NCBI RefSeq assembly: GCF_000380245.2
Contig: NZ_HG428741.1
Location: forward strand, 2,720,159-2,784,158
DNA: 64,000 bases
Origin: Bacillus massiliigorillae
GTDB lineage: Bacteria > Bacillota > Bacilli > Bacillales > DSM-1321
Reading direction: 5' to 3'
Shown here in pieces: positions 50,009-58,782 of the stretch. A model generated the notes under the pieces. That model did not search any database, was not told where the DNA came from, and was given only the letters and a program-made list of their open reading frames with translations. Both the position numbers and the translations under genes were made by a program. The stretch's first letter is position 1; each line of letters opens with the position of its first letter.

Positions 50009-50940
50009 TATTTACCCTCCTTTTTGTATAACTTAATACGAGGATCTAATATGCCATACGCTATATCTACTAAAAAGAGCATAATAATTAGAATACCACC
50101 ATAGAACACGGTTGTTGCCATAATAACGGGATAATCTCGTGTATTGATGCTTTCAACAAAGTATTTCCCCATGCCTGGAATTGCAAATATTTTTTCAATA
50201 ACAAATGTTCCTGTAAGTATGCTAGCCGCCAATGTGCCTAGCACTGTCACAACTGGAAGTAGAGCATTTTTCAAAGCATGTTTTAATACGATCTTCACTG
50301 GCGATAATCCTTTTGCTTTTGCCGTCTTAATATAATCTTGAGTTAATACCTCAAGCATGCTCGAACGTGTTAATCGTGCAATAATTGCCATAGGACCAGT
50401 TGCTAGAGCAAGTGTCGGCAACACCATATGAGCAGGGCTTGTCCATGTAGCGGCGGGAAGCCATTGTAAGTTAACAGCAAACTGCTGGATAAGCAATGTA
50501 GCTAATACAAAGTTTGGAATGGAAATACCTAAAACAGCAATTGTCATAGCAAGATAATCAATGAAGCCATTATGTCGAAGAGCTGCAATTACACCTAATG
50601 TAATTCCTGAAATAGTTGCTATAAGTAACGTGGTAAAACCTAGTTCAAACGAGACGGGAAACCCACCACTTAGCATACTATTCACGTCTTGCGTAGACTT
50701 CACAATAGATGGGCCAAAATCCAGCGTAACTATTGATTTTAAATAATATAAATACTGAATGAGTAATGGTTCATCTAGATGATAATAAGACATTAAGTTT
50801 TTTTGAATGGCTTCACTTGTTCCTCGTTCTTGGTTGAACGGCGAGCCTGGAATAGCATGCATTAAGAAAAAAGTTAACGTAGCAATTAGCCATAACGTAG
50901 CAATCATAGCTAGAAACCTTTTTATTATATACTTTTTCAA
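50008..50940 (-). CDS. dppB: Dipeptide ABC transporter permease DppB
   Basis: 310-residue permease with six helices: FLMHAIPGSPFNQERGT, the EAA loop YIKTAKAKGLSPVKIVLKHALKNALLPVV, and EKIFAIPGMGKYFVESINTRDYPVI. I set the start at TTG 50938-50940 because AGGAAG lies eight bases upstream; a GTG three codons earlier is only two bases from the same ribosome binding site. It follows dppA directly. Confidence 0.92.
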   Translation of the reverse strand: MKKYIIKRFLAMIATLWLIATLTFFLMHAIPGSPFNQERGTSEAIQKNLMSYYHLDEPLLIQYLYYLKSIVTLDFGPSIVKSTQDVNSMLSGGFPVSFELGFTTLLIATISGITLGVIAALRHNGFIDYLAMTIAVLGISIPNFVLATLLIQQFAVNLQWLPAATWTSPAHMVLPTLALATGPMAIIARLTRSSMLEVLTQDYIKTAKAKGLSPVKIVLKHALKNALLPVVTVLGTLAASILTGTFVIEKIFAIPGMGKYFVESINTRDYPVIMATTVFYGGILIIMLFLVDIAYGILDPRIKLYKKEGK

Positions 50941-50952
50941 TAGAAACACTTC

Positions 50953-51777
50953 CTAGCAAAAAGTTGTATTGGATGCTAGTTCTGTCATCACAAGCATAGC
51001 TTGATACGCTTCTAAAATATCTTTCGCTTGAAAAGTAACAGATGTTGTACCTTCAATTATTTGTGTACCAGGCATAAGATTAGCCCATTCTGCTTGACCG
51101 TAATTTGTAAATTCAATAGTAAGAAGTGGATTTTCTGGAGGTGTTAAAGGTTTAATAAGATGACGATTAGCTAGCGCTTTAGCTGTACTTTCCCTTAATA
51201 ATTCTGCTGATTTTAAAGGAGTTAGAGAAATACTTGAAGATCGTGATGTAGTCTCTTTAACTACAGTCGTCACGATATTAGGAATAAGCGCTTCCGCTTC
51301 TTTTGCTGCACCATCATCGCCCGCTACCATAATAACAGGTACACCGTAATGACCAGCAACATATGCGTTAAAGCCGAGTTCACCTATTTCAATATCGTTA
51401 ATATACATTTTCTTAACAGCAAACACCATCGTATGAGCCATGACCCCTCTGGCGGATGCTCTAGCATGATACCCAACAAAAACGGCTCCACCAAATGAGG
51501 CATCTAGTCCTTGTACCATTGAAAATGGCTTCACATCCCCAGAAATCAATTTGACTTCAGGGTGTAAGTTTTCAATTAATAAATTATTCATTTTAGAATG
51601 GCTGTCATTGACAATTACATCTGTACAACCATTTACAAATGCCGATTCAATGACAACGTTTGCTTCTTTTGTCATAATTCGACGACCACGCTCATAATTA
51701 TGCTTATCCGAAAATACATGAGTGCGATCTACTAACCCCGTTATCCCTTCCATATCAACCGATATATATAATTTCAT
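50953..51777 (-). CDS. dppA: D-aminopeptidase DppA (M55)
   Basis: 274-residue zinc D-aminopeptidase that removes N-terminal D-residues such as from D-Ala-D-Ala and D-Ala-Gly-Gly. SVDMEGITGLVD (metal Asp and Glu), DSHSKMNNLL (His), GYHARASARGVMAHTM (His), and GELGFNAYVAGHYGVPVIMVAGDDG are the DppA motifs, and MEGITG marks the N-terminal metal site. First gene of the operon. ATG with AAGGAGG. In B. subtilis dpp is controlled by CodY, but I see no convincing CodY box in the 150 bases upstream. Confidence 0.95.
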   Translation of the reverse strand: MKLYISVDMEGITGLVDRTHVFSDKHNYERGRRIMTKEANVVIESAFVNGCTDVIVNDSHSKMNNLLIENLHPEVKLISGDVKPFSMVQGLDASFGGAVFVGYHARASARGVMAHTMVFAVKKMYINDIEIGELGFNAYVAGHYGVPVIMVAGDDGAAKEAEALIPNIVTTVVKETTSRSSSISLTPLKSAELLRESTAKALANRHLIKPLTPPENPLLTIEFTNYGQAEWANLMPGTQIIEGTTSVTFQAKDILEAYQAMLVMTELASNTTFC

Positions 51778-51926
51778 AATATGCCTCCTTTACTTAGGAT
51801 AACTATTTTGTACTTATTCGACATTTATTACATTTTTCCTTTTTAGAATTTTTCTGTTATTAATAATAGAAAATGAGAAGGCTTATATTAAACGTTTTAA
51901 TGTATGCTATTTTTCTATATTACTAA

Positions 51927-52628
51927 CTAATGAGCTTGGTAGAAAAACTTATAACCAAAGCCTCTTACTGTGTGAAGATATTCTGGTCGCTTTGGGTCCA
52001 ATTCGATTTTCTTTCTTAAATTACTAATATGTACTGCAACTGTTTTTAACTCTGCTTCTGAATCCAAACCCCAAATCATTTCAAATAAGTCATCCGCACT
52101 AAATACTTGATCATAATTTTTTGCTAAGAAGAATAACAATTTCTTCTCCTTAACAAACAACAATACTTCTTGTTGATTCTTAAATACTGTTTTCGTTCTC
52201 AAATCCAACTGCAATGAACCTATATTCATAAGATCTTTTGGTTTCGCTTCTTGAAGTGCCTGCTCTTTTCTTAAATGCACTTTTATTCGCGCTAGAAGTT
52301 CTTCAATGTCAAATGGTTTTGTAATATAATCATCACCACCAACTAGAAACCCCGTTAATTTTTCTTCTATAGCACTATTTCCTGATAAAAAGATTAAAAC
52401 ACCATCAAGATAAACTTCACGATATTTTTTCGCTAATTCAAATCCAGTTTGTCCTGGTAAATTAACATCTAATAGTAAAAGAGTTGGAAAATGTTTTTGA
52501 ATATGCACCCAAGCTTTTTCAGCACTTTCAAACGTTTTTACATCGTAGCCTTCTTTCTTCAAATACAAGCTCAACACTTCCGACATCATCACATCATCTT
52601 CTACGATTACAATTGATGCTTGGAACAT
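51927..52628 (-). CDS. OmpR-family response regulator, orphan
   Basis: 233 residues. Receiver domain: acidic pair EDD (residues 10-12), phosphorylated Asp54 in LLLLDVNLPG, LSGN with the Ser/Thr switch and ITKPFDIEEL with Lys. Winged-helix DNA-binding domain from about 130: LRTKTVFKNQQEVLL, EKKLLFFLAKNYDQVFSADDLFEMIWG, HISNLRKKIELDPKRPEYLHTVRGFGYKF. No histidine kinase gene is adjacent on either side. The 421-base region upstream has two OmpR/PhoP-like direct-repeat boxes, so it may regulate itself and the divergent PilZ gene. Confidence 0.92.
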   Translation of the reverse strand: MFQASIVIVEDDVMMSEVLSLYLKKEGYDVKTFESAEKAWVHIQKHFPTLLLLDVNLPGQTGFELAKKYREVYLDGVLIFLSGNSAIEEKLTGFLVGGDDYITKPFDIEELLARIKVHLRKEQALQEAKPKDLMNIGSLQLDLRTKTVFKNQQEVLLFVKEKKLLFFLAKNYDQVFSADDLFEMIWGLDSEAELKTVAVHISNLRKKIELDPKRPEYLHTVRGFGYKFFYQAH

Positions 52629-52735
52629 ATGAAATTTCTCCTTTCCAATAATGAAGTATGATTCACCCTTTACTTTAGTAATTATATCAAAAATAGTTAT
52701 TTTTTGTTACAAATATCATGATGAATATGACCTAT

Positions 52736-52759
52736 ATTTTACCTAATTTTAACCTTCAT
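52736..52759 (+). promoter_or_regulatory. Direct-repeat box 1, possible response-regulator site
   Basis: Contains TTTACC and TTAACC with start-to-start spacing of 11 bases (TTTACCTAATTTTAACC), then TTCAT. The 24-base block recurs at 52882-52905 with two changes. 11-bp periodic direct repeats are how OmpR/PhoP-family regulators bind. About 110 bases before the response regulator start. Confidence 0.5.
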
Positions 52760-52881
52760 CCTTTATACTGTTTATTTCCCTTTTTATTCTCCTTACTTTT
52801 GTATGCTATTAGATTCAAAAATACAAGTTAATTAGTTTCGGAATACAGGCATAAAGAAAAAGTTCTCTTTTTTTATATGTC

Positions 52882-52915
52882 ATTTTACCTGATCTTAACC
52901 TTCATTTAATATAAT
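52882..52915 (+). promoter_or_regulatory. Direct-repeat box 2 with downstream -10 element
   Basis: TTTACC, five bases, TTAACC, then TTCAT, and TATAAT (52910-52915) nine bases after the second hexamer. No good -35 is present; the boxes occupy that place, as in PhoB-type activated promoters. Would drive the PilZ gene on the plus strand. Confidence 0.5.
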
Positions 52916-53049
52916 ATCTTCTGTAAATAGAATTATTTCCCTGTATTTATTAGGCTTAATGATATATCTAAAGGAGGGATTTCAAGAAAAATCTTATTAA
53001 CCAATAAAGATATAAAAAGAATATTCATAATGTAAAGTGGGGAATTATT

Positions 53050-53781
53050 ATGCAGGTTGGCGATTGTATCACATTAGAACTAATAAATTACATGAAGGGG
53101 GTAAAATATCGCTCAAAAATTATTGATATTAATGATTATTCATTTATTGTTGATTATCCATATCGTTTTTCGACATTGGATACAACACATTTTATTGATG
53201 GCACAAAGGTAAGAGTAATGTATACGAGTAGAGATGGTTGCGAGTATTACTTTGATACAGAAATAATCAATACATTGAATGTCGCACAACCCCTTCTCCT
53301 TTTACAATATCCAATACTCGTTCATTACAACAGTGATGGTATTGCATATAGCTTCGATACAGAAACATTAAAGAAGAAACAGGAAGAGCTTGATAATCTT
53401 TTTAATCCTTCACTGGAAATAAAAAAACTCCGTAAATATACTCGAATTCCAGCAGTAGTCGATACGTTTTTGCATAGTAAGCGGCAAGAATTCCAAGCGT
53501 TTACTGCTGTTACTCAAGATGTAAGCGAAGGCGGAGCTGCAGTCCTCGTGCCTCAGAGTATGACACTATTACCTAACATGTTACTTTCAATCATACTTGT
53601 TTTACCATTAACCTCAGGAGATACACATTATATTCATGCCGATAGTAAAGTTGTTCGATTAATTGATTGGTGGGAAAAGAAAAAAAGCATTATTTCCTTA
53701 CAGTTTTTGAATTTATCAGATGAACATCTACGACTATACAATCTATTCTATAAAGATGTACTAGGACAAGTCGCAAAGTAA
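53050..53781 (+). CDS. PilZ domain protein, probable c-di-GMP receptor (YcgR-like)
   Basis: 243-residue soluble protein. N-terminal half (1-115) is a beta-rich YcgR_N-like flagellar-brake domain (GDCITLELINYMKGVKYRSK; GTKVRVMYTSRDGCEYYFDT). The C-terminal PilZ domain has both c-di-GMP motifs: R128-K-Y-T-R132 (RxxxR) and D157-V-S-E-G-G162 (DxSxxG), so ligand binding is expected. Likely output is motility or surface behaviour. ATG preceded by GTGGGG. It ends at a strong terminator. Confidence 0.85.
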   Translation: MQVGDCITLELINYMKGVKYRSKIIDINDYSFIVDYPYRFSTLDTTHFIDGTKVRVMYTSRDGCEYYFDTEIINTLNVAQPLLLLQYPILVHYNSDGIAYSFDTETLKKKQEELDNLFNPSLEIKKLRKYTRIPAVVDTFLHSKRQEFQAFTAVTQDVSEGGAAVLVPQSMTLLPNMLLSIILVLPLTSGDTHYIHADSKVVRLIDWWEKKKSIISLQFLNLSDEHLRLYNLFYKDVLGQVAK

Positions 53782-53856
53782 ATAACTTAAAAGCAAGTAA
53801 CACGACAATTGATAATCTTTTAGTTTTTACTAAATGTCATACACCAGAATTAAATG

Positions 53857-53908
53857 AGCCGCTTTGGTTTGAAAATCTACAGTAGATTTCTAAACCAAAA
53901 CGGCTTTT
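53857..53908. terminator. Strong bidirectional terminator
   Basis: AGCCG, TTTGGTTT and GAAATCTAC pair in turn with GTAGATTTC, AAACCAAA and CGGCT with small mismatches; TTTT follows on the plus strand. It separates the PilZ gene from the converging D,D-peptidase. Confidence 0.88.
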
Positions 53909-53925
53909 CCCTTGCTTGGTAATGA

Positions 53926-55404
53926 CTAATATTGTGCTAATGCTATAGCTATTTGATCTTCAACTTTCTTTAAATTATCTTCATTTATAGCGTTATTAAT
54001 AATAATAGAAAATACAAGTTTTGCACCGTTCTTTGTGGTTACATACCCGGATAGTGAGGAGACAGATGTTATACTGCCTGTTTTAGCAATTACATTCCCT
54101 TCAGCATCAGTACCTTTCATTCGATTTCTTAACGTTCCACCAACCATGCGATTGCTATCTCCTGCAACAGGTAATGAATTTTTAAAATCTTGAAACCACG
54201 GTTCACCTTGCACATTGTATAAAAGGTTTGTTAATTCATTTGGTGAAACTAAATTTACATGAGATAAACCAGAACCATCTCTCATTAACAAATTATCTTT
54301 GCTAACACCAAACCCTTGTAATTGTTCCTTTACAATTTCAATCCCTTTCTCCCAACTTCCCTCATCTGCTTTCACCTTTCCCATTTCTTTAACCAATATT
54401 TCCGCATGTGTGTTATTACTTAATTTCATGAACGGAACAATTAACTTAGATAATGGAATAGATCGATCAACAACTAATACTTCCGTTTTTTGTGGGGTGA
54501 TTCCTGTAGTAACCTGTCCCTCTACTACAATTCCTTGCTTTTGCAAAGCAGCTTTGAATAAGTTCAACACATATCCTGTTGGTTCCCATACCGCTATCCA
54601 AGTTTTGTCTGTAGAGCTACCCTGAGGTATTTCTCCTTCTAACGTAATTTTATTACTTCCATGCTGACGTGTAACCGTAAGATTTTTCTTACCGTCACTA
54701 TGAATCGTTTTTACTTTATTATGTACCTGAATGTAGTTTGTTTTTGGCGTCACTGAGATTGAAGCAGGCTTACCTAAGGATTGTGGTTTCACTTCAACAA
54801 TAACAGTACCCGCATCATAATCCTCATCTGGTGAAGCTGTTAATGCTGAAATTGCTGCACCATAGTATTCTTGTTCATCACTCCAAGTTGTATCTATAGA
54901 ATAACGAACGTTATCATACCAAGTGTCATCACCAACTAAATTCCCCTTAATTCGTGTGATACCCTTTTGTTTTAATGTCAGAGCTAATGCTTGAAGGTCC
55001 TCTTCGAGTAACGTTGGGTCACCTTTACCTTTTACATATAAATTACCTGTTAATACTTTGCCCTTTAGTGAACCATCACTCCGCACTTCTGTCGAAAAAG
55101 TATAATTGGGTCCTAATATTTTTAAAGCCACAGCTGCCGTTATAAGCTTCATATTAGAAGCAGGACGCAACTGAACAGATCCATTATGTTCATATATCAA
55201 TTTACCGTTAGTTGCATTTCGAACACTTACCCCTGAAATCACTCCGTTTAGATCATTATTCTGTAAAATCATGTTAATTTTCCCTTCTAAAGAAGAACCT
55301 TCAGCTTTGACTTCTGTAATAAATGCATTTGTTGAATGAAATGGAATACAAGTAAGTAAAAGCAAACAAAAAATCATAAAACATATTTTCATTTTTTGTG
55401 TCAA
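53926..55404 (-). CDS. dacC: D-alanyl-D-alanine carboxypeptidase/endopeptidase, PBP4a type (S13)
   Basis: 492-residue secreted low-molecular-mass penicillin-binding protein. Signal peptide (KICFMIFCLLLLTCIPFHST), then SxxK in RPASNMKLITAA, SxN in KLSNNTHAEILVKEMG, and KTG in VIAKTGSITSVSSLSGY. A large insertion between the first two motifs (about residues 95-290) is the S13 class domains II/III. It trims or cleaves peptidoglycan cross-links. Start: TTG at 55402-55404, eight bases after AAGGGG; a GTG three codons upstream overlaps it, and the first ATG is too far. Single gene. Confidence 0.9.
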   Translation of the reverse strand: MTQKMKICFMIFCLLLLTCIPFHSTNAFITEVKAEGSSLEGKINMILQNNDLNGVISGVSVRNATNGKLIYEHNGSVQLRPASNMKLITAAVALKILGPNYTFSTEVRSDGSLKGKVLTGNLYVKGKGDPTLLEEDLQALALTLKQKGITRIKGNLVGDDTWYDNVRYSIDTTWSDEQEYYGAAISALTASPDEDYDAGTVIVEVKPQSLGKPASISVTPKTNYIQVHNKVKTIHSDGKKNLTVTRQHGSNKITLEGEIPQGSSTDKTWIAVWEPTGYVLNLFKAALQKQGIVVEGQVTTGITPQKTEVLVVDRSIPLSKLIVPFMKLSNNTHAEILVKEMGKVKADEGSWEKGIEIVKEQLQGFGVSKDNLLMRDGSGLSHVNLVSPNELTNLLYNVQGEPWFQDFKNSLPVAGDSNRMVGGTLRNRMKGTDAEGNVIAKTGSITSVSSLSGYVTTKNGAKLVFSIIINNAINEDNLKKVEDQIAIALAQY

Positions 55405-55734
55405 TTTCTCCACCCCTTGTCTTCAAGTTACTACTATTGTATAGAACTTCTCCACTACTTATGTTTTTGAGCAAAATAAAAAAGCACTTGCTACTATATT
55501 TTTCAGAGCAAGATACTTTATATGTTTCGTTATAATAAATGTTTACTTTTCCTTTCTCAATCCACCTATAGGAAGCACCCCTCTTTTTTTACCCAGTAAA
55601 TCATTCTAATAAATAGTTAAAAAGACTTTCATCCCGTCAGCTATCGATTGCTACGATTCTCCACTTCTTCTTAACATATTTAATAGCCATCAATGACGAT
55701 AAATACTTTTAAAAAGGGAGCTTCATTGAGTAGA
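55405..55734. other. Intergenic region without recognised feature
   Basis: About 330 bases between two minus-strand genes. It should hold the dacC promoter, but I cannot name boxes with confidence. A T/C-rich tract near 55550-55590 and AT-rich DNA; no ORF, repeat or clear terminator for the DinB-like gene's neighbour. Confidence 0.4.
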
Positions 55735-56226
55735 TTATATCTTACGTGGAATACTTAGAGAATTCCATTGATCAGAGGAAATTTGTTTAGCAATATACAC
55801 AATTTGTCCCACATGATAAGAATAATGGAACATTTGCTTTTCAATTGCTTCAATGACACTTTGAGGCTCATTATATGTGGTAACAACACGCATTAAATCT
55901 TCTTCTTTTAAATTGTCGAGGACATCGAAGAATACTTTCCATCCGCTTTCCCAATATTGCATAACTTCATGACGACTAGAAAAGTTTTGTGAAAATTCAC
56001 TTTCACGATCACGAAAATCTTTCTCTCCATCCGTTGTAAAGAAATCAGTCCAGCGTGAAATCATATTGCCACTCATATGCTTTACAATTATCGCAATAGT
56101 GTTGGAATCTTCATTTTCGCTCCAGAAAATCGCGCTATCACTTACTTGATTCATCGCATCTTCTCCCATTTTCTTCACATAGCGAAAACGTTCTTGTACT
56201 ACTCGTAAATATTCTTTTTCGATCAT
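55735..56226 (-). CDS. DinB-like/DUF1572 family protein
   Basis: 163-residue, all-helical protein of the DinB/YfiT four-helix superfamily. EYLRVVQERFRYVKKMGEDAM, IAIIVKHMSGNMISRWTDFF with the first metal-type His, and MFHYSYHVGQIVYIAKQI with HYSYHVGQ carry the three-His arrangement (H, H, H) of metal-binding DinB-fold proteins. Some relatives are thiol-dependent transferases; substrate unknown. Start at the ATG 56224-56226 with AAAGGGG eight bases before; a GTG six codons upstream is overlapped by that site. Confidence 0.85.
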   Translation of the reverse strand: MIEKEYLRVVQERFRYVKKMGEDAMNQVSDSAIFWSENEDSNTIAIIVKHMSGNMISRWTDFFTTDGEKDFRDRESEFSQNFSSRHEVMQYWESGWKVFFDVLDNLKEEDLMRVVTTYNEPQSVIEAIEKQMFHYSYHVGQIVYIAKQISSDQWNSLSIPRKI

Positions 56227-56325
56227 ATAATCTACCCCTTTCACACATTATTTTATTGTATTATACAATTAAATTCAAAAAAGTCTACCTATTTTTTGAA
56301 TTTTTGTAACTTTCGGTGTATTAAT

Positions 56326-56346
56326 TGTTATACTATATATATAACA
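56326..56346 (+). promoter_or_regulatory. Palindromic operator at the GntR promoter
   Basis: TGTTATA, seven bases, TATAACA: perfect seven-base arms overlapping the -10 (TATACT, 56329-56334) of a promoter with TTGTAA at 56304-56309. Position 28 bases before the GntR start suggests autorepression. Confidence 0.6.
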
Positions 56347-56373
56347 GATAAAACAGAAAGCGTGTGATAAATT

Positions 56374-56778
56374 ATGTGGATACAATTAAACTTCGAATCA
56401 GAAACTCCAATCTATACTCAGCTTGTACACGCTATTATGGAGGGCATTGCGACAGGAGCTTTACAACCTGGTGATGAATTACCAGCAGTTCGTTCTCTTG
56501 CTAGTGATCTTGGGGTAAATATGCTCACAGTTAATAAAGCTTATCAGCAACTGAAGCAACTAAATGCTATCCAAATTCATCGAAAAAAAGGGGCAATCAT
56601 ACATCCAGATGGGGTTCCTAAAGCAGATGACGCTTATCTTCTTCATTTAAATACATCCTTACGTCCTATCTTAGTGGAGGGAATTTGTCGCGGGCTTTCA
56701 GAAAAAGATTTGTTAGCACAAATTCATCATGTGTATGATGAGTTTTTAAAGGGAGGAAACAAAGATGACAACGTTTGA
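56374..56778 (+). CDS. GntR-family transcriptional regulator (YtrA subfamily)
   Basis: 134 residues. Winged helix at the N-terminus: ETPIYTQLVHAIMEGIATGALQPGDELPAVRSLASDLGVNMLTVNKAYQQL, given here in part as GALQPGDELPAVRSLA and GVNMLTVNKAYQQL, plus HRKKGAIIH of the wing. The remaining 50 residues form the short YtrA-type helical tail, lacking a large effector domain. It overlaps the next gene by 14 bases, so the membrane protein is its co-regulated partner. Confidence 0.92.
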   Translation: MWIQLNFESETPIYTQLVHAIMEGIATGALQPGDELPAVRSLASDLGVNMLTVNKAYQQLKQLNAIQIHRKKGAIIHPDGVPKADDAYLLHLNTSLRPILVEGICRGLSEKDLLAQIHHVYDEFLKGGNKDDNV

Positions 56779-57883
56779 ACATATTGCCCTTACGCTATCC
56801 TTATTACCAGCAATTATCATGTTAGCAGGAACACCCTATCTTACAAGAAAGACTGAACAGTTTGGAGTTACTATTCCTGAGAAAGTCTATAACAATAAAA
56901 CACTTAAACAGCTTCGGAAAAAATTTGCTTTGCAAACTAGTAGCATCTCTATTGTTATTCTAATTATTACAGCTATACTTCTACCCCAAGTTACTTCTGA
57001 GAACGCAGAAGCGAGTCTTATTGTCCTTTGTACGATAGGAATCATTTCGATTCCATTTACATTTTATTTGAAGGCTCATAAACAAATGAAGCAATGGCAA
57101 CAAAAACAAGATTGGTATAACGATAAAAAACAAGAGAGATTGCTCATTCAAACTAGCTTTCATCATACAAAACTAGTGTATTCACATACCTGGTTTCTCA
57201 TTCCATTTGCACTTTCAATCTGTACTGCAATCATTACTTTTCTATTGTACAAAAATGCTCCTACTCAAATACCAACACATTTCGATTTTCAAGGAAGGGT
57301 AAATAATTATAGTGATAAATCATCTGGAATACTTGCTCTTTTCCCTTGTTTACAAATATTGATGACCATTATGTTCTTTGGAATAAATGTATCCATCCAA
57401 AAAGCTAGACAACAAATCGATACAGTAAATCCTAAAAAATCGAAACAACAAAATATATTATTTCGTCGTCGGTGGTCTTCATTTATTATTGGCACAAGTA
57501 TTCTAATTGTATTATTATTATTCATTTCTCAGTTATCGATGCTAACTATTTTGCCGGGACCAATTATTACCATCATCATATATTCATTTATAGCTATACA
57601 ACTAATCTGGGTTGTGTATTTAACAATTACGACAGGGCAAGGTGGAAGTAGAATAAAGATTCCGACAGAAGAAGGATCAAACTATACTAATCGTAATGAA
57701 GATATATACTGGAAAGCGGGTCTCTTCTATGTTAACCGAAATGATTCATCTATATTTGTTGAGAAACGTTTTGGAATAGGCTGGACATTAAACTTCGGCA
57801 ACCCGATCTCATGGATCATTACTGTACTTTTCATCGTATTGCTTGTCGGTATAATCATGATATCTACAATTTTGGGTTCATAA
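56765..57883 (+). CDS. DUF1648/DUF5808 domain membrane protein
   Basis: 372 residues, about eight hydrophobic segments. NAPTQIPTHFDFQGRVNNYSDKS is the DUF1648 signature (IPTHFD-x-x-G) in an extracytoplasmic loop; near the end EDIYWKAGLFYVNRNDSSIFVEKRFGIGWTLNFG is the DUF5808 motif. Such proteins (SdpI-like relatives) commonly pair with GntR or ArsR regulators and some confer immunity to peptide toxins. Here the role is unknown. ATG with GGGAGG within the GntR frame; translationally coupled. Confidence 0.85.
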   Translation: MTTFEHIALTLSLLPAIIMLAGTPYLTRKTEQFGVTIPEKVYNNKTLKQLRKKFALQTSSISIVILIITAILLPQVTSENAEASLIVLCTIGIISIPFTFYLKAHKQMKQWQQKQDWYNDKKQERLLIQTSFHHTKLVYSHTWFLIPFALSICTAIITFLLYKNAPTQIPTHFDFQGRVNNYSDKSSGILALFPCLQILMTIMFFGINVSIQKARQQIDTVNPKKSKQQNILFRRRWSSFIIGTSILIVLLLFISQLSMLTILPGPIITIIIYSFIAIQLIWVVYLTITTGQGGSRIKIPTEEGSNYTNRNEDIYWKAGLFYVNRNDSSIFVEKRFGIGWTLNFGNPISWIITVLFIVLLVGIIMISTILGS

Positions 57884-57920
57884 TCCTATGATTTTGCAAG
57901 AGATTGATTAAATGAAAAAA

Positions 57921-57972
57921 GAGGGTAACTCAAAAGATATTAGTGAATGCCATGTAGTTGAGATACCCTTTT
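57921..57972 (+). terminator. Terminator of the GntR/DUF1648 operon
   Basis: GAGGGTA-CTCAA pairs with TTGAG-TACCCTTTT with one bulge on each arm and a long loop; ends in TTTT. About 40 bases after the stop. Confidence 0.65.
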
Positions 57973-58091
57973 CGCATTAGCTGATTATTGAGTCTATCCT
58001 CTCTACTAAAAGCGCCATAAATCAACTTTTCCAAGTAACATCAACAAAATACCCTTTCGCTGTAGACAACTTCGAAGCTTCTTAAAAGCGA

Positions 58092-58140
58092 AAAGAGGCG
58101 TCCTGAAAGTGATTCTTAATCACTTTCAGGACGCCTCTTT
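58092..58140. terminator. Bidirectional terminator, shared hairpin family copy 3
   Basis: Perfect 23-bp stem (58092-58114 with 58118-58140) and only three loop bases. Core: GAAAGTGATT/AATCACTTTC inside GGCGTCCT/AGGACGCC. It lies seven bases from the nitroreductase stop. Confidence 0.9.
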
Positions 58141-58147
58141 AAATTTA

Positions 58148-58747
58148 TTATTTATAAACTTTCACACGATCAGCAATTGGAGCGAATTCTTTATCGCCTG
58201 CAGGAGCTACTGGTTTACCAAATGGCATTTGTGCATGTAGCATCCATGAAGCTGGGATATTCCATTCTTTCTTCACTTCATCGTCAACAAGTGGTTGATA
58301 ATGTTGAAGAGTTGCACCAAATCCTTCTGCTTCTAATCCAGCCCAAACAATTAATTGAACCATACCAGCAGTTTCTGCTGAATATACTGGGAATTTATCA
58401 GCATATGGAGGGAAATCCGCTTGTAATTTACCAACTACATCTTGATCTTCAAAGAATAATACTGTGCCGTAACCAGCTGAGAACATATCCATTTTCTCTT
58501 GTGTGCTTGCGAAGTTTTCTGATGGAACAATTTTACGTAATGTTTCTGTTGTGATATTCCAGAATTTATCATGTTGTTCACCTAGTAATACTACAACTCT
58601 AGAACTTTGAGAATTAAATGCAGATGGAGCATGCTTTACAGCGAATTCCACTACTTCTTGAATTCTTTCATCAGAAACTGGTGACTCCTTGCTAATTACA
58701 TAAAGTGAACGTCTGTCTTGTAAAGCACTATAAAAATCTTTTGACAT
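58148..58747 (-). CDS. Nitroreductase family protein
   Basis: 199-residue FMN-dependent oxidoreductase. YSALQDRRSLYVISKE (Arg-Arg-Ser, FMN phosphate binding) at the N-terminus, VEFAVKHAPSAFNSQSSRVVVLLG, and GLEAEGFGATLQHYQPLVDD. The short form with few insertions resembles YdgI/YfhC or yeast Frm2-like proteins. Likely reduces quinones or nitro compounds. 35 bases downstream of the CatE-like gene, same strand, thus an operon under the HxlR regulator. Confidence 0.88.
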   Translation of the reverse strand: MSKDFYSALQDRRSLYVISKESPVSDERIQEVVEFAVKHAPSAFNSQSSRVVVLLGEQHDKFWNITTETLRKIVPSENFASTQEKMDMFSAGYGTVLFFEDQDVVGKLQADFPPYADKFPVYSAETAGMVQLIVWAGLEAEGFGATLQHYQPLVDDEVKKEWNIPASWMLHAQMPFGKPVAPAGDKEFAPIADRVKVYK

Positions 58748-58782
58748 GTTGAAAATCTCCTTTGATATATTTTTTATTTTTA

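Noticed and set aside
51778..51926. CodY box upstream of dppA
   Set aside because: The best alignments to AATTTTCWGAAAATT had about six mismatches, which is not better than chance in such AT-rich DNA.
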